From: Acidobacteriota bacterium
Lineage (GTDB): Bacteria; Acidobacteriota; Thermoanaerobaculia; Gp7-AA8
Reading direction: 5' to 3'
Assembly (NCBI GenBank): GCA_021325515.1
Contig: JAJPHC010000042.1
Coordinates: forward strand, 1 to 57,015
DNA length: 57,015 nucleotides
In this document: positions 13,754-23,000 of the stretch, in pieces
How positions within the stretch are numbered: position 1 is the first letter of the stretch
How the letters are laid out: each line of letters starts with the position of its first letter
Notes under the pieces: model-generated
What the model was told of the DNA's origin: nothing
Databases searched by the model: none
Seen by the model: the letters and a program-made list of their open reading frames with translations, nothing else
Program-made: the position numbers and the translations under genes

Positions 13754-15058
13754 CTACCCCAGCTTCGCCCTCACCGTCACCAGCGTCTCCCCTTCGTGGA
13801 TCTTCCTCGGCGCTCCGATGTTGTGCTTCGCACGCTCCGCCGTGATGTCGATTCCATGTCCGAGTCCGAAGCGGATGCCGTAGTCGATCTTCGTCCACGG
13901 CCACCAGAAGCTCGGCGCGGGAAACCGCTTGTCCGCGGCCGCGCGGAACGTGTTCTGCAACCCGCTGACGCGCACGGTCGGCTGGATCCACTGGACCGGT
14001 CCGCGTGCAACCGGCAGCTTGTAACCCGTCTCCGCTTCGTATCCGGAACGATGCAGTCCGGCGAGATTCTGCTTCGTGTACTGGAGAATCGTCGTCAGGC
14101 CGTGCCACTCGGCATACAACCGCGCGCCCGACTCTTCTTTCTTGCGCCCATGGATCGGCAGTGACACCTTGAGCGGCAACCCCTCGGGACCATTGAGCAG
14201 GTCGATGTCGCCGCCGTAGAACGTGCCGGTAAGCTTCTCCCGATCCGCCAGATCGCGCTCGTAGTGAAACGCGATCACGTCGAATCCCGACGACTGATCC
14301 TCGTTCGCCCACCGATACCCGAGCCCTTCGCCATACTGCACGTGACTGCGATCGAAGAAGTACCCCTCGGTCTCGGCGTTGTAGAGGATCGGAATGCCCG
14401 AGCCGAGCTTCGTGTGCGGCGGGTTATCGCGCAGGCCGCGCGTGCCGTTGTCGCCGGCGAGCGCATTCGGATCGCGGAGAAACACGGGATTGCCATTCGC
14501 CGCCTGGAAGCGCCAGTAGAAGTTGCGGCCGATCGTGCCGCCGATCAGCGCCTGAATGTCTTCCATCCGGTTGAATGCCGTTGCCGCGAGCCCATAGCTC
14601 TCGAGCAGCCGCACCGGCTGGCGCTCCATCTTCGGCGCCTTGCCGAACTGCGCGAAGATCGACGTCCCCTCCGGCCTTTCGAGGAACTCCGGCTTGTCGC
14701 CAAAACGGATGTAGAGCTCATCGGCATCGATCTTCCGGTCTTCGCTCGTCGGATTGCGGCGATATTTGTCCTGCACATGAACTTGTGCATGTGCCAGGAA
14801 CCACTTCCCGTAGCCGAGATCGAGCTTCGTTTGCGCGACGCTCAGCTCCGCATGATGGCCGGGATCGACGGTGTTCTCGGTAGCGAACAGCGTCGGGGTC
14901 ACTGCGAACCGCGTGCGGAACGACTCGCGATCGCTGTCGCGATAGTTGCCTCGCAATTCGAGCTTCGCTCCCCAGAACCACTGCGTCCGCTGCTGGCCAA
15001 GAGCCGGAAGCGCACAAACCATGGCGATCGCCGCGATCGCGCGAAACATTCGATTCAT
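13754..15058 (-). CDS. outer-membrane beta-barrel porin-like protein (alginate-export type)
   Basis: A 434-residue protein with a signal peptide (RAIAAIAMVCALPALGQ) and many alternating amphipathic strands ending in a terminal strand pattern (TLVTVRAKLG). Aromatic girdles (FWWPWTKIDYGIRFGLGHG) and the layout resemble alginate-export/AlgE-like or phosphate-type porins, but the exact family is uncertain. The start at 15058 is chosen for the signal peptide and a GAGGG upstream. It is convergent or tandem with no obvious operon partner. Confidence 0.7.
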   Translation of the reverse strand: MNRMFRAIAAIAMVCALPALGQQRTQWFWGAKLELRGNYRDSDRESFRTRFAVTPTLFATENTVDPGHHAELSVAQTKLDLGYGKWFLAHAQVHVQDKYRRNPTSEDRKIDADELYIRFGDKPEFLERPEGTSIFAQFGKAPKMERQPVRLLESYGLAATAFNRMEDIQALIGGTIGRNFYWRFQAANGNPVFLRDPNALAGDNGTRGLRDNPPHTKLGSGIPILYNAETEGYFFDRSHVQYGEGLGYRWANEDQSSGFDVIAFHYERDLADREKLTGTFYGGDIDLLNGPEGLPLKVSLPIHGRKKEESGARLYAEWHGLTTILQYTKQNLAGLHRSGYEAETGYKLPVARGPVQWIQPTVRVSGLQNTFRAAADKRFPAPSFWWPWTKIDYGIRFGLGHGIDITAERAKHNIGAPRKIHEGETLVTVRAKLG

Positions 15059-15126
15059 CACACCCTCGTTTTCATCTGCGCAGGAAGGACCGACGTTTTG
15101 AAGACCTGCTGCCTCTTGCCTAGAGT

Positions 15127-17142
15127 CTACCGAAAGCAAAGGCGGCACGCTTCGAACCCTGCGCTCCTCGCCTGTTCCTCGGCCATGAAGAAGATCCTCG
15201 TGTCGTCCGCGATTTTCTTCGCGGCGTTGCAGCCGAGGTGATGGAACTTCTTCGACTTCGGCGACGCGATGAAGAGTGCACCGTCTGGTTGGGGAACCGC
15301 TTCCGGCTCGGGGGCCTCAACGGGCGCCTCGGTGAAGAGCATGGGCAGCGGTTCTTCTTCGACGGGCGCGACGGGCTCCGGCGGGGCCGGCTCCGGCGCT
15401 GCAGTCTCTGGCGCGGCTTGCTCCGGCGCGACCGGCTCCTCGAGGCTGATCGTCAGATCCTCATCGGTGTCGAGCGCCTCCTGCACGAGGTCGGGAGCCG
15501 CGGCTTCCGTCGTCAGCCTCTTCAGGACCAGCGGAGCGACTTCGATGCGCAGCGGAACGAGCTGTAGCGCGGGAGATGCGCCTTCGACGAATGCGTATTT
15601 CGCGTCCTTCCATTCGAAGACTTCGACGATCTCGTCTTCCATCTTCGCCCGCATGACATCGATCAACTGCTGTTCGCTGATGACGCCGAGGATGAGGAGG
15701 ATGCGGCCGATGGCAAGCTGGGTGTGCAGCTTGATCTCGAGCGCGCGCTGGCGATGTTCCTCCGTGATGTAACCGAGCTCGATCAGCCGCTGCGTCAGGA
15801 AATTCGCCGGATTCTTCGACGCGACGGAGAAGATCTTCCCCTTCTCGAAGCTCAGCTCGCGCTCGCGATCACCGCTGACGAGCATGAGCGTCCCGGTCCG
15901 CTGGTCGGTCGCGTACTGCACGAGCAGTTCGGCCGGCGTCTTCCCCATCAGCGCCCGCCAGATCTTCGACGGCTGCGGCTGCGTGAGGTGGAGAATCTCT
16001 TCTTCGACGATGATGGGCGGCGGCGGAGCGGGTGCTGCAACGAGTGGTTGGGATGCCGCCTTCAGCCGCTCGTTGGCGACCTTCAGCTCATCCTCGGCCG
16101 CCTTGCGGCGCTCGATCTCCTTGCGCAGCGCAACCGTCATGATCTTCAGTTCGTTCAGCGTCTCTTCGCCCATGACGCGCACCTGCTCGAGCGCGTCGCG
16201 CAGTGACTCTTCCTTCCGCTTCTGCAGCTCGACTTCCGCCTGCAGCGCGTCGATGATCTGCCGCAGCTCGGCGGATTTCTTGTCGTCCGCGGCCTTCTTG
16301 TCCTTGAGATGAGAGAGGTCGATGCCGAGCGCGGCGCCGGTCGGCTTCGTAATCACCTCGACATATCCCTTCACCGGCCCGCTGTCCGGACGGAAGGGGG
16401 TGATGGCGCACTTGACCCACACGTGGTTGCCGTCGCGCTGCACGCGCCAGTCCTCGAACTCGAGCCGCCCGGTCTCCGCGACGTTGTTGAGCTGGCTCGT
16501 CGGCTTCCCTTCCCATCCGTCGGAGTCGCGATAGAGGATCCGCCGGTTCTTGCCGAGGATCTCGTCGCGCTTGTAGCCGAAGATGTTTTCGGCGCCGGTG
16601 TTCCAGCCGGTGATCAGGCCGCGGTCATCGGAGCGGATGATGCAGATGTCCGGCAACTGATCCATGATCCATGCGGAGCCGCGATCGATGGAGGTCTCGC
16701 GCGGCATTTCCTTTTGCGCACCCGCCGTCTCTTCGACGACATAGACCAGAAACTCCGGATCACCGCTCTCCGAGCGGACGCAAACCGCGTTGATGGTGAG
16801 CGGGCGGTACTTGCCGCGCTTGTCCATGACGCGCTTCTCGACGCGATAGGTATCGAGCTCGCCGGCGAGCAGCTTCCGCATCATCGCCGTCTCCTTCTTC
16901 GCATCTTCGGGATGCGTGAGGCTGTCGAGCGAGATGCGCGCGAGCTCTTCGCGCGAGTAACCGATCAGCGTGCGGAACCGCTCGTTGACGTTGAGCCAGT
17001 GCCCGTCGGTGGTGGCGAACGCAAGCCCGACTGGCGCAGCATCGAAACCGGCGCGCAGACGCTCATCGCGATCGCGGCGAGGCGATCCCCCTCCCTGCTT
17101 TCGCACAAGGGACATCATGGAGTCGACGATCGGAAGCTTCAT
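15127..17142 (-). CDS. PAS-PAS-coiled coil-PATAN (DUF4388) sensor with C-terminal Ada-like zinc module
   Basis: A 671-residue cytoplasmic protein. Two PAS domains (~28-135 and ~150-265; e.g. GYSREELARISLDSLTHPED and IFGYKRDEILGKN), a coiled coil (~285-375), a PATAN/DUF4388-type domain (~400-530; TGTLMLVSGDRERELSFEKGKIFSV), an acidic Pro-rich linker, and a C-terminal module (last ~50 residues) with FHHLGC, IFFMAEEQARSAGF and CRLC, like the Ada-type zinc-binding fold. No kinase or output enzyme is present. The start at 17142 gives a plausible N-terminus; 17118 is an alternative. TACAAT lies 16 bases upstream of it. Confidence 0.75.
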   Translation of the reverse strand: MKLPIVDSMMSLVRKQGGGSPRRDRDERLRAGFDAAPVGLAFATTDGHWLNVNERFRTLIGYSREELARISLDSLTHPEDAKKETAMMRKLLAGELDTYRVEKRVMDKRGKYRPLTINAVCVRSESGDPEFLVYVVEETAGAQKEMPRETSIDRGSAWIMDQLPDICIIRSDDRGLITGWNTGAENIFGYKRDEILGKNRRILYRDSDGWEGKPTSQLNNVAETGRLEFEDWRVQRDGNHVWVKCAITPFRPDSGPVKGYVEVITKPTGAALGIDLSHLKDKKAADDKKSAELRQIIDALQAEVELQKRKEESLRDALEQVRVMGEETLNELKIMTVALRKEIERRKAAEDELKVANERLKAASQPLVAAPAPPPPIIVEEEILHLTQPQPSKIWRALMGKTPAELLVQYATDQRTGTLMLVSGDRERELSFEKGKIFSVASKNPANFLTQRLIELGYITEEHRQRALEIKLHTQLAIGRILLILGVISEQQLIDVMRAKMEDEIVEVFEWKDAKYAFVEGASPALQLVPLRIEVAPLVLKRLTTEAAAPDLVQEALDTDEDLTISLEEPVAPEQAAPETAAPEPAPPEPVAPVEEEPLPMLFTEAPVEAPEPEAVPQPDGALFIASPKSKKFHHLGCNAAKKIADDTRIFFMAEEQARSAGFEACRLCFR

Positions 17143-17155
17143 GCAGTTCGGACGA

Positions 17156-17161
17156 TCTATT
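17156..17161 (-). promoter_or_regulatory. -10-like TACAAT upstream of the PAS/PATAN gene
   Basis: TACAAT on the minus strand between the repeat array and the start at 17142. It would place the transcription start only a few bases upstream of the ATG. Confidence 0.35.
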
Positions 17162-17171
17162 GTAGTGGATC

Positions 17172-17680
17172 GGCTTCGGTCCGCCCGAGTCCGCACAGCG
17201 AGTGGAGTGCGGACGCCTCGTCCGCACTTTGTTCTCGACAGGGCACCGCTGCCTCGACGGCAGCGGCTCGCGGACGAGGGCGTCCGCGCCCCACCTCGGT
17301 CCTCCAGAGTGGAGTGCGGACGTCTCGTCCGCACTTTGTTCTCGACAGGGCACCGCTGCCTCGACGGCAGCGGCTCGCGGACGAGGGCGTCCGCGCCCCA
17401 CCTCGGTCCCGAGTGGAGTGCGGACGCCTCGTCCGCACATTGTTCTCGCAAAGCACCCGAGTGGGGTGCGGACGTCTCGTCCGCACTTTGTTCTCGCAGG
17501 GCACCGCTGCCTCGACGGCAGCGGCTCGCGGACGAGGGCGTCCGCGCCCCACCTCGGTCCTCCAGAGTCCGCACTTTGTTCCCGACAGGGCACCGCTGCC
17601 TCGACGGCAGCGGCTCGCGGACGAGGACGTCCGCGCCCCACCTCGGTCCTCCCGAGTCCGCACTTTGTTCTCGACCACCG
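17172..17680. repeat. composite hairpin-repeat array (modules A and B)
   Basis: This 0.5-kb gene-free stretch consists of two alternating modules. Module A holds GTGCGGACG/CGTCCGCAC with a short loop, then TTTGTTCTCG. Module B holds GGGCACC, the hairpin GCTGCC/GGCAGC, then GCGGACG/CGTCCGC, and ends CCCACCTCGGTCC. The order is A-B, A-B, A, A-B, truncated A-B, truncated A, with about four copies of B that are nearly identical. It lies between the stop of the AI-2E-type permease gene and the start of the PAS/PATAN gene. The sequence is open in several frames by composition only; I see no gene here. Confidence 0.9.
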
Positions 17681-17688
17681 CGGGCGCG

Positions 17689-18753
17689 TCACGCTCGACG
17701 GATCAGCGTTCCGGCGCGGCCGGCGTTCTGGCGGCGCTCGCGTCTTCGCACGAACGCTTCATCGAATGCGACCTGCACGATGGCGGCGACCGGCACCGCC
17801 AGCAACGCGCCGATGATGCCGAGCAGCGCGCCTCCCATCATGAAGGCGATGAACACGGCGAGCGGCGAGATTCTCACCCGCCGCGACATCACGCGCGGTA
17901 CGACGAGGAAGTTCTCGATCTTCTGCAGCACGACCACCACGATCAGCAACGACCAGAACTGCCAGCGCGAGTGCAGCAGCGCGATCGCCAGCGCCGGCGT
18001 CGTCGCGACGATCGGCCCGATGATCGGCACCATCTCCCCCGCCGTCGCCAGCAGCGAGAGCGGCAGCGCGTACGGCAGCCGCAGCACGAGCAGCGTCACG
18101 AAGACCGCGGCTCCCATCATCAAAGAAAGGATCAACTGCCCGGACAGCCACGAGCTCATCCGCCGTCCGATCCGCGTCATCAGCCGCTGCCGCTCGGCTC
18201 GAACCTCGGGGCGAAAGAGAAGGAGAATCAGACTCATCAGCCGCTCTCCGTCGATCAGCATGTAGACGATCATGAAGAGCACCGCGATGAAAGAAGCGAC
18301 CACCGTCGCCGTCCCGCGGACGACGCCGAGGACGTGACCGGCCGGGAGGTGGATCCCGGACTGCAGATGCGCGCGCACCGCGCCCATCGGCAGCCAGCGC
18401 TCCAGCGGCTCGATGACATTCTTCTCGAGCAGGAGAGGCAACTGCGCGCTGAGCGTCCTCGTCTCCACAAGAAAGCTCGGGATGGCAACGATGCAGAAGA
18501 CGATGACGATCGCAAGGAACGGGAAGTAGACCAGCAGCACCGCCGTGCCGCGGCGGATATGCCTGTGAAGATAGAAACGAACCGCGACGCGCACGCGCTT
18601 CACGACGGGGCTGATGCCGGCGGCGATGATCGCGGCGATGAAGATCAGCAGCAGGACTTCGCGCGCGGCCCAGAGAATCGACAGCAGGATCCCGAAGCCG
18701 ATGACGATCGCGACTTTCTTTGCGAACAGCGTCAGCTCGCCATCACGGTTCAT
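17689..18753 (-). CDS. AI-2E family transporter (PerM-like membrane protein)
   Basis: A 354-residue inner-membrane protein with about eight transmembrane segments in the arrangement of the AI-2E/PerM family: an N-terminal pair (VAIVIGFGILLSILWAAREVLLLIFIAAIIAAGI, SPVVKRV) and the conserved C-terminal block (PIIGPIVATTPALAIALL, ENFLVVPRVMSRRVRISPLAVFIAFMMGG). Family members move various small molecules or ions; no substrate can be assigned. Its ATG overlaps the thioredoxin stop (ATGA), so the two are co-translated. Confidence 0.9.
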   Translation of the reverse strand: MNRDGELTLFAKKVAIVIGFGILLSILWAAREVLLLIFIAAIIAAGISPVVKRVRVAVRFYLHRHIRRGTAVLLVYFPFLAIVIVFCIVAIPSFLVETRTLSAQLPLLLEKNVIEPLERWLPMGAVRAHLQSGIHLPAGHVLGVVRGTATVVASFIAVLFMIVYMLIDGERLMSLILLLFRPEVRAERQRLMTRIGRRMSSWLSGQLILSLMMGAAVFVTLLVLRLPYALPLSLLATAGEMVPIIGPIVATTPALAIALLHSRWQFWSLLIVVVVLQKIENFLVVPRVMSRRVRISPLAVFIAFMMGGALLGIIGALLAVPVAAIVQVAFDEAFVRRRERRQNAGRAGTLIRRA

Positions 18754-19184
18754 GGGAGGTATTGCTTGATCGCAGCCTCGATGTTGTGCCTCGGATGCGC
18801 ACCGACGAGCCGCCCGGTCTCCCGGCCATCCTTGAAGAACACCAGCAGCGGAATGCTCTGCACCTGAAACTCCGCCGACGTGCGCGGATTCTCATCGACA
18901 TTGAGCTTGGCGACGCGGACGTCGCTCCGCTCGCGCGCGATCTCCTCGAGCAGCGGCGCGATCATCCGGCAGGGACCGCACCATGCCGCCCAGAAGTCGA
19001 CGATGAAGCGCCCCTGCGCGATCGTCGATCGGAAACTCGCATCCGTGACGTCGACGGGATGCCCGCCGCCGGAAGCGATCAACGGCGCCTTGCACTTTCC
19101 GCACACCGCCGTCTTGCCGGACGCGAGATCAGGCACGCGATTCGCCTGACCACAACTCGCGCAGCGAATGATGTTGCTATCCAT
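18750..19184 (-). CDS. trxC: thioredoxin with N-terminal zinc finger (TrxC type)
   Basis: A 144-residue thioredoxin-2-like protein. Residues 8-31 carry two CxxC pairs (CASC, CGKC), the zinc-binding N-terminal module of TrxC; the thioredoxin fold follows with the active site WCGPC at 68-72 and cis-Pro in SIPLLVFF. It reduces protein disulfides in the cytoplasm. The ATG at 19184 starts at MDSNIIRCASCG as in homologues; the 21-codon upstream extension is not conserved in pattern. It heads a two-gene unit with the permease. Confidence 0.9.
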   Translation of the reverse strand: MDSNIIRCASCGQANRVPDLASGKTAVCGKCKAPLIASGGGHPVDVTDASFRSTIAQGRFIVDFWAAWCGPCRMIAPLLEEIARERSDVRVAKLNVDENPRTSAEFQVQSIPLLVFFKDGRETGRLVGAHPRHNIEAAIKQYLP

Positions 19185-19245
19185 GAGCGAGATCGTATTG
19201 CGAAGCGCATGCAAGAAGGGCGCGAGGCGCAGCGCTTGACGAGAC

Positions 19246-19941
19246 ATGATTAAATCGCGAACCGTGAAGAACGCTCCTGATCGCCGCCGCCATCGCTTCC
19301 TCCCCTATGCCATCGGCACGACCGGCGGCGTCGCACTCGCCGCAGTCGCGTTCTGGTTCTTCAAGCAGCAGGCGGATCACGTCGTGGAAGGGCGAGCCGA
19401 TCAGTACGACGACGCGATCATGGAGGCGGTGCACCGCATCGACAACCCGTCGCTCACGCACGCGCTTCATGCGATCACACAGCTCGGCTCGCATGCGGCG
19501 ATCGGAACCGCGGCAGGGCTCACCGCGATCGCCATCCTCCGGCGCGGACGGAAACAGGATGCATGGACCGTCGTGATCTCCACCGGCGGCGCGATGGTCA
19601 TCAATACAGTTCTGAAGAACATCTTCCAGCGGCAGCGCCCGCAGGAGCTCGCGCGGCGGATCAAGCTGCCGCGCTCGCACAGCTTTCCGAGCGGCCACTC
19701 GCTGCTCTCCGCCGCGACGTACCCGATCGTCGCGCATCATCTCGTGCAGCGCCGCTCGGTCGCCGCGCAGGCACTCGTGCACACCCTCTCGACGATGACG
19801 ATCCTCAGCGTCGGATTTTCACGCGTCTATTTCGGAGTTCACTTCCCTTCGGACGTCCTCGGCGGCTTCGCAGCGGGCCTCGGCTGGCTCGGCCTGACGT
19901 CGCTGTCACACACGGTCGTCGAAAAGGGGAACAGTGAGTGA
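19246..19941 (+). CDS. PAP2 superfamily membrane phosphatase
   Basis: A 231-residue membrane protein with the three PAP2 motifs in order: KNIFQRQRP (KX6RP), SFPSGH (PSGH) and SRVYFGVHFPSD (SRX5H). Such enzymes dephosphorylate lipid phosphates, for instance undecaprenyl pyrophosphate or phosphatidic acid, at the outer face of the membrane. The start may be ATG 19246 or GTG 19264; neither has a good ribosome-binding site. It is divergent from the thioredoxin gene and followed by a palindromic short-repeat tract. Confidence 0.88.
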   Translation: MIKSRTVKNAPDRRRHRFLPYAIGTTGGVALAAVAFWFFKQQADHVVEGRADQYDDAIMEAVHRIDNPSLTHALHAITQLGSHAAIGTAAGLTAIAILRRGRKQDAWTVVISTGGAMVINTVLKNIFQRQRPQELARRIKLPRSHSFPSGHSLLSAATYPIVAHHLVQRRSVAAQALVHTLSTMTILSVGFSRVYFGVHFPSDVLGGFAAGLGWLGLTSLSHTVVEKGNSE

Positions 19942-20060
19942 CGAGTGGCGAGTGCTGAGTGCCGAGTGCTGAGTGCCGAGTGGGAGATGTGAAATACTCA
20001 GCACTCAGTACTCAGTACTCAGTACTCAGCACTAACTCATCACTCATCACTCGACACTGA
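19935..20060. repeat. palindromic 7-mer tract (GAGTGCY ... ACTCAGY)
   Basis: About seven imperfect copies of GAGTGCT/GAGTGCC on the plus strand are followed by about nine copies of the near-complement (CAGTACT, CAGCACT, CATCACT). The two halves can pair into a long hairpin. It fills the gap between the PAP2 stop and the 2-oxoglutarate dehydrogenase start. Confidence 0.85.
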
Positions 20061-20063
20061 GCC

Positions 20064-23000
20064 ATGACTGTCACACAAACCTACGGCGCGAATATCGCCT
20101 TCATTGAAGAGCTGTACGAAAAGTGGCGCGTGAATCCCGATTCCGTCAGCGCGAGCTGGCGCGAGTTCTTCCAGGATTACGAACCCCCCGCAGACGAAGA
20201 CCCGGAAGGTGTAGGACAGGCGCCCTCGCCTGTCCCCCCGGCGCCCTCGCCTGTCCCCCCTGCTCCTGCGCCAGTCGCCCCCGCGCCTGCCGCGCGTCCG
20301 GTGGTCGTTCCTCCGGCCGCACCGAAACCGGCAGGCGAGGCGCCTGTCGTACAGGGGACGCCTGTCGCGCTGCGCGGCGCGGCATCGAAGATCGTCCAGA
20401 ACATGGAAGCGTCGCTCACCGTCCCGACGGCGACGAGCGTCCGCAACATCCCGGTCAAAGTCCTCGAAGAGAACCGCCGCGTCATCAACAATCATCTGAC
20501 CCTGACCGGCCAGTCGAAGGCCTCGTTCACGCACATCATCGCCTGGGCGATCGTGAAGGCGGTCAAGGAGCAGCCGCGCATGAACGCGGCATTCTCGGTC
20601 ATCGACGGCACCCCGACGCGCACCGACCGTCCCGACATCAACCTCGGGATCGCGATCGACATCGAGAAGAAGGACGGCACGCGCTCGCTGCTCGTTCCGA
20701 ACATCAAGCGCGCGCAGTCGATGGACTTCGCGCAGTTCCTCAAGACGTACAACGACATCGTCCGCAAGGCGCGCAACAACGCGCTGGAGATCTCCGACTT
20801 CGAAGGAACGACGATCTCGCTGACGAATCCCGGCACGATCGGCACCGTCGCCTCCGTGCCGCGGCTGATGCCGTCGCAGGGAACGATCATCGCGACGGGA
20901 CAGATCGACTACTCCGCTGAATATTCTGCGAGCGACCCCTCGGTGCTCGCCGATCTCGGCATCTCGAAGGTGATGACGATGACGTCGACGTACGACCATC
21001 GCATCATTCAGGGGGCCGAATCGGGCGCTTTTCTGGCACGCGTGCACGAGCTCCTCCTCGGCGCCGACAACTTCTTCGACGATCTCTATCGCGATCTGCG
21101 CATCCCGTACGAGCCGGTGCGCTGGGCCAAGGACCGCGCGCGGCACCGCGCAACGGAAGACGAGACGGTCGCGCGCGAGGCCGCGGTGCTGCAGATGATC
21201 AACGCCTATCGCGTGCGCGGGCATCTCCTCGCCGACCTCGATCCGCTCGATTACAAAGTCGCGCGCCATCCCGAGCTCGATCCGTCGTACTACGGCCTCA
21301 CGCTGTGGGACCTCGACCGCGAGTTCGTCTGCGGCGGTTTCTGCGGCAAGCCCGTGGAGACTCTCCGCAACATCCTCGACACGCTGCGCGAAACGTACTG
21401 CGGAAAGATCGGTCCGGAGTACATGCACACGCAGGAGACGAAGCAGAAGCGCTGGCTGCAGGACCGGATGGAGCCGCTGCGCAACAAGCAGCCGCTCGAT
21501 CTCTCGGTCAAGCGCCGCATTCTGATGAAGCTCAACGATGCGGAAGCGTTCGAGCGCTTCCTGCACACGAAGTACGTCGGCCACAAGCGCTTCTCGCTCG
21601 AAGGAGCGGAGACGCTGATCCCGATGCTCGACTACCTGTTCAACGAGGCGACGGCGGACGGCGTCCGGGAAGCAGTCATCGGCATGGCGCATCGCGGCCG
21701 GCTCAATGTCCTCGCCAACATCCTCGGCAAGTCGTACGAAAAGATCTTCCACGAGTTCGAAGGCGACATCGATCCCAACTCCACGCAGGGATCCGGCGAC
21801 GTCAAGTACCACCTCGGCGCGGAGGGTGTGCACCAGGCGCCGGGCGACGCAACGATGAACCTGACGCTGGCTTCGAACCCGTCGCATCTCGAAGCGGTCG
21901 ATCCCATCGTCGAAGGCATGGCGCGCGCGAAGCAGAAGCTCGCCGGCGATGTGGAGCGGAAGAAGATCCTCCCCGTGCTGCTGCACGGCGATGCTGCATT
22001 CGCTGGTCAGGGTGTCGTCGCCGAGACTTTGAATCTCTCGCAACTGCCGGGCTATCGCACCGGCGGCACGATTCACATCGTCATCAACAATCAGATCGGC
22101 TTCACGACCGGGCCGGAGTCGGCGCGCTCGTCGGTCTATGCGACCGACGTCGCGAAGATGGTGCAGGCGCCGATCTTCCACGTGAACGGCGATGACCCCG
22201 AAGCGTGTATTCGCGCGATCAAGCTGGCGTATGACTTCCGCCAGCAGTTCCACAAGGACGTGGTCATCGACATGGTTTGCTATCGGCGCCATGGCCACAA
22301 CGAAGGCGATGAGCCGTCGCTGACGCAGCCGAAGATGTACAAGCTGATCAAGGAGCATCGCTCGGTGCGCAAGATCTACACCGAGCAGTTGCTGCGCAAG
22401 GGCGACATTGATCCGAAGGAAGCGGAAGAGTGGCTCGACCAGTTCCAGGCCAAACTGCAGGAAGCATTCGACCGGACGAAGGAAGCTGACAAGCCGCACC
22501 CGCAGCGCGATCCGCTCTGGACCGATGAGGAGATCACCGGCTTCCAGCGCCAGCCTTCGCCCGATACGTCGATCACACAGGAGCAGCTCGACACCGTCGG
22601 CCGCGCGCTGACGAACACGCCGGAGGGATTCACGCCGCACGCGAAGCTGAAGCCGGTGCTCGTGAAGCGGCGCGCGATGGCCGAAGGCCGGGAGCCGTTC
22701 GACTGGGCGTTCGGCGAGCTGATGGCATTCGGCTCGTTGATGCTCGATGGCTACCGCGTGCGGCTGTCGGGGCAGGATTCGGGACGCGGCACGTTCTCGC
22801 AACGCCACGCGATCCTCTTCGATTCGACGACGGGCAAAGGCTATGTGCCGCTCAACGAGCTGGCGACGGGACATGTCGCGGAGTTCGATCCGACGACGAC
22901 GACGGAGTACAACAAGGCGGAAGCCGAAGTGAACTTCGCGGTCTACGACTCGCTGCTGTCGGAGTATGGCGTGCTCGGATTCGAGTACGGATATTCGGTC

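Noticed and set aside
17172-17680. CRISPR array
   Set aside because: Spacing is irregular, the intervening sequence is itself repeated, repeats form long internal hairpins, and no cas genes are nearby.
17143-17688. Small proteins encoded within the hairpin array
   Set aside because: Open frames exist in several phases on both strands purely because the repeat unit lacks stops; products are repeats of RxxRPxx without start signals.
16309-18867. An 852-codon plus-strand frame across the sensor gene, repeat array and permease gene
   Set aside because: It runs through a repeat array and two real genes on the other strand; composition is low-complexity Arg/His/Asp.
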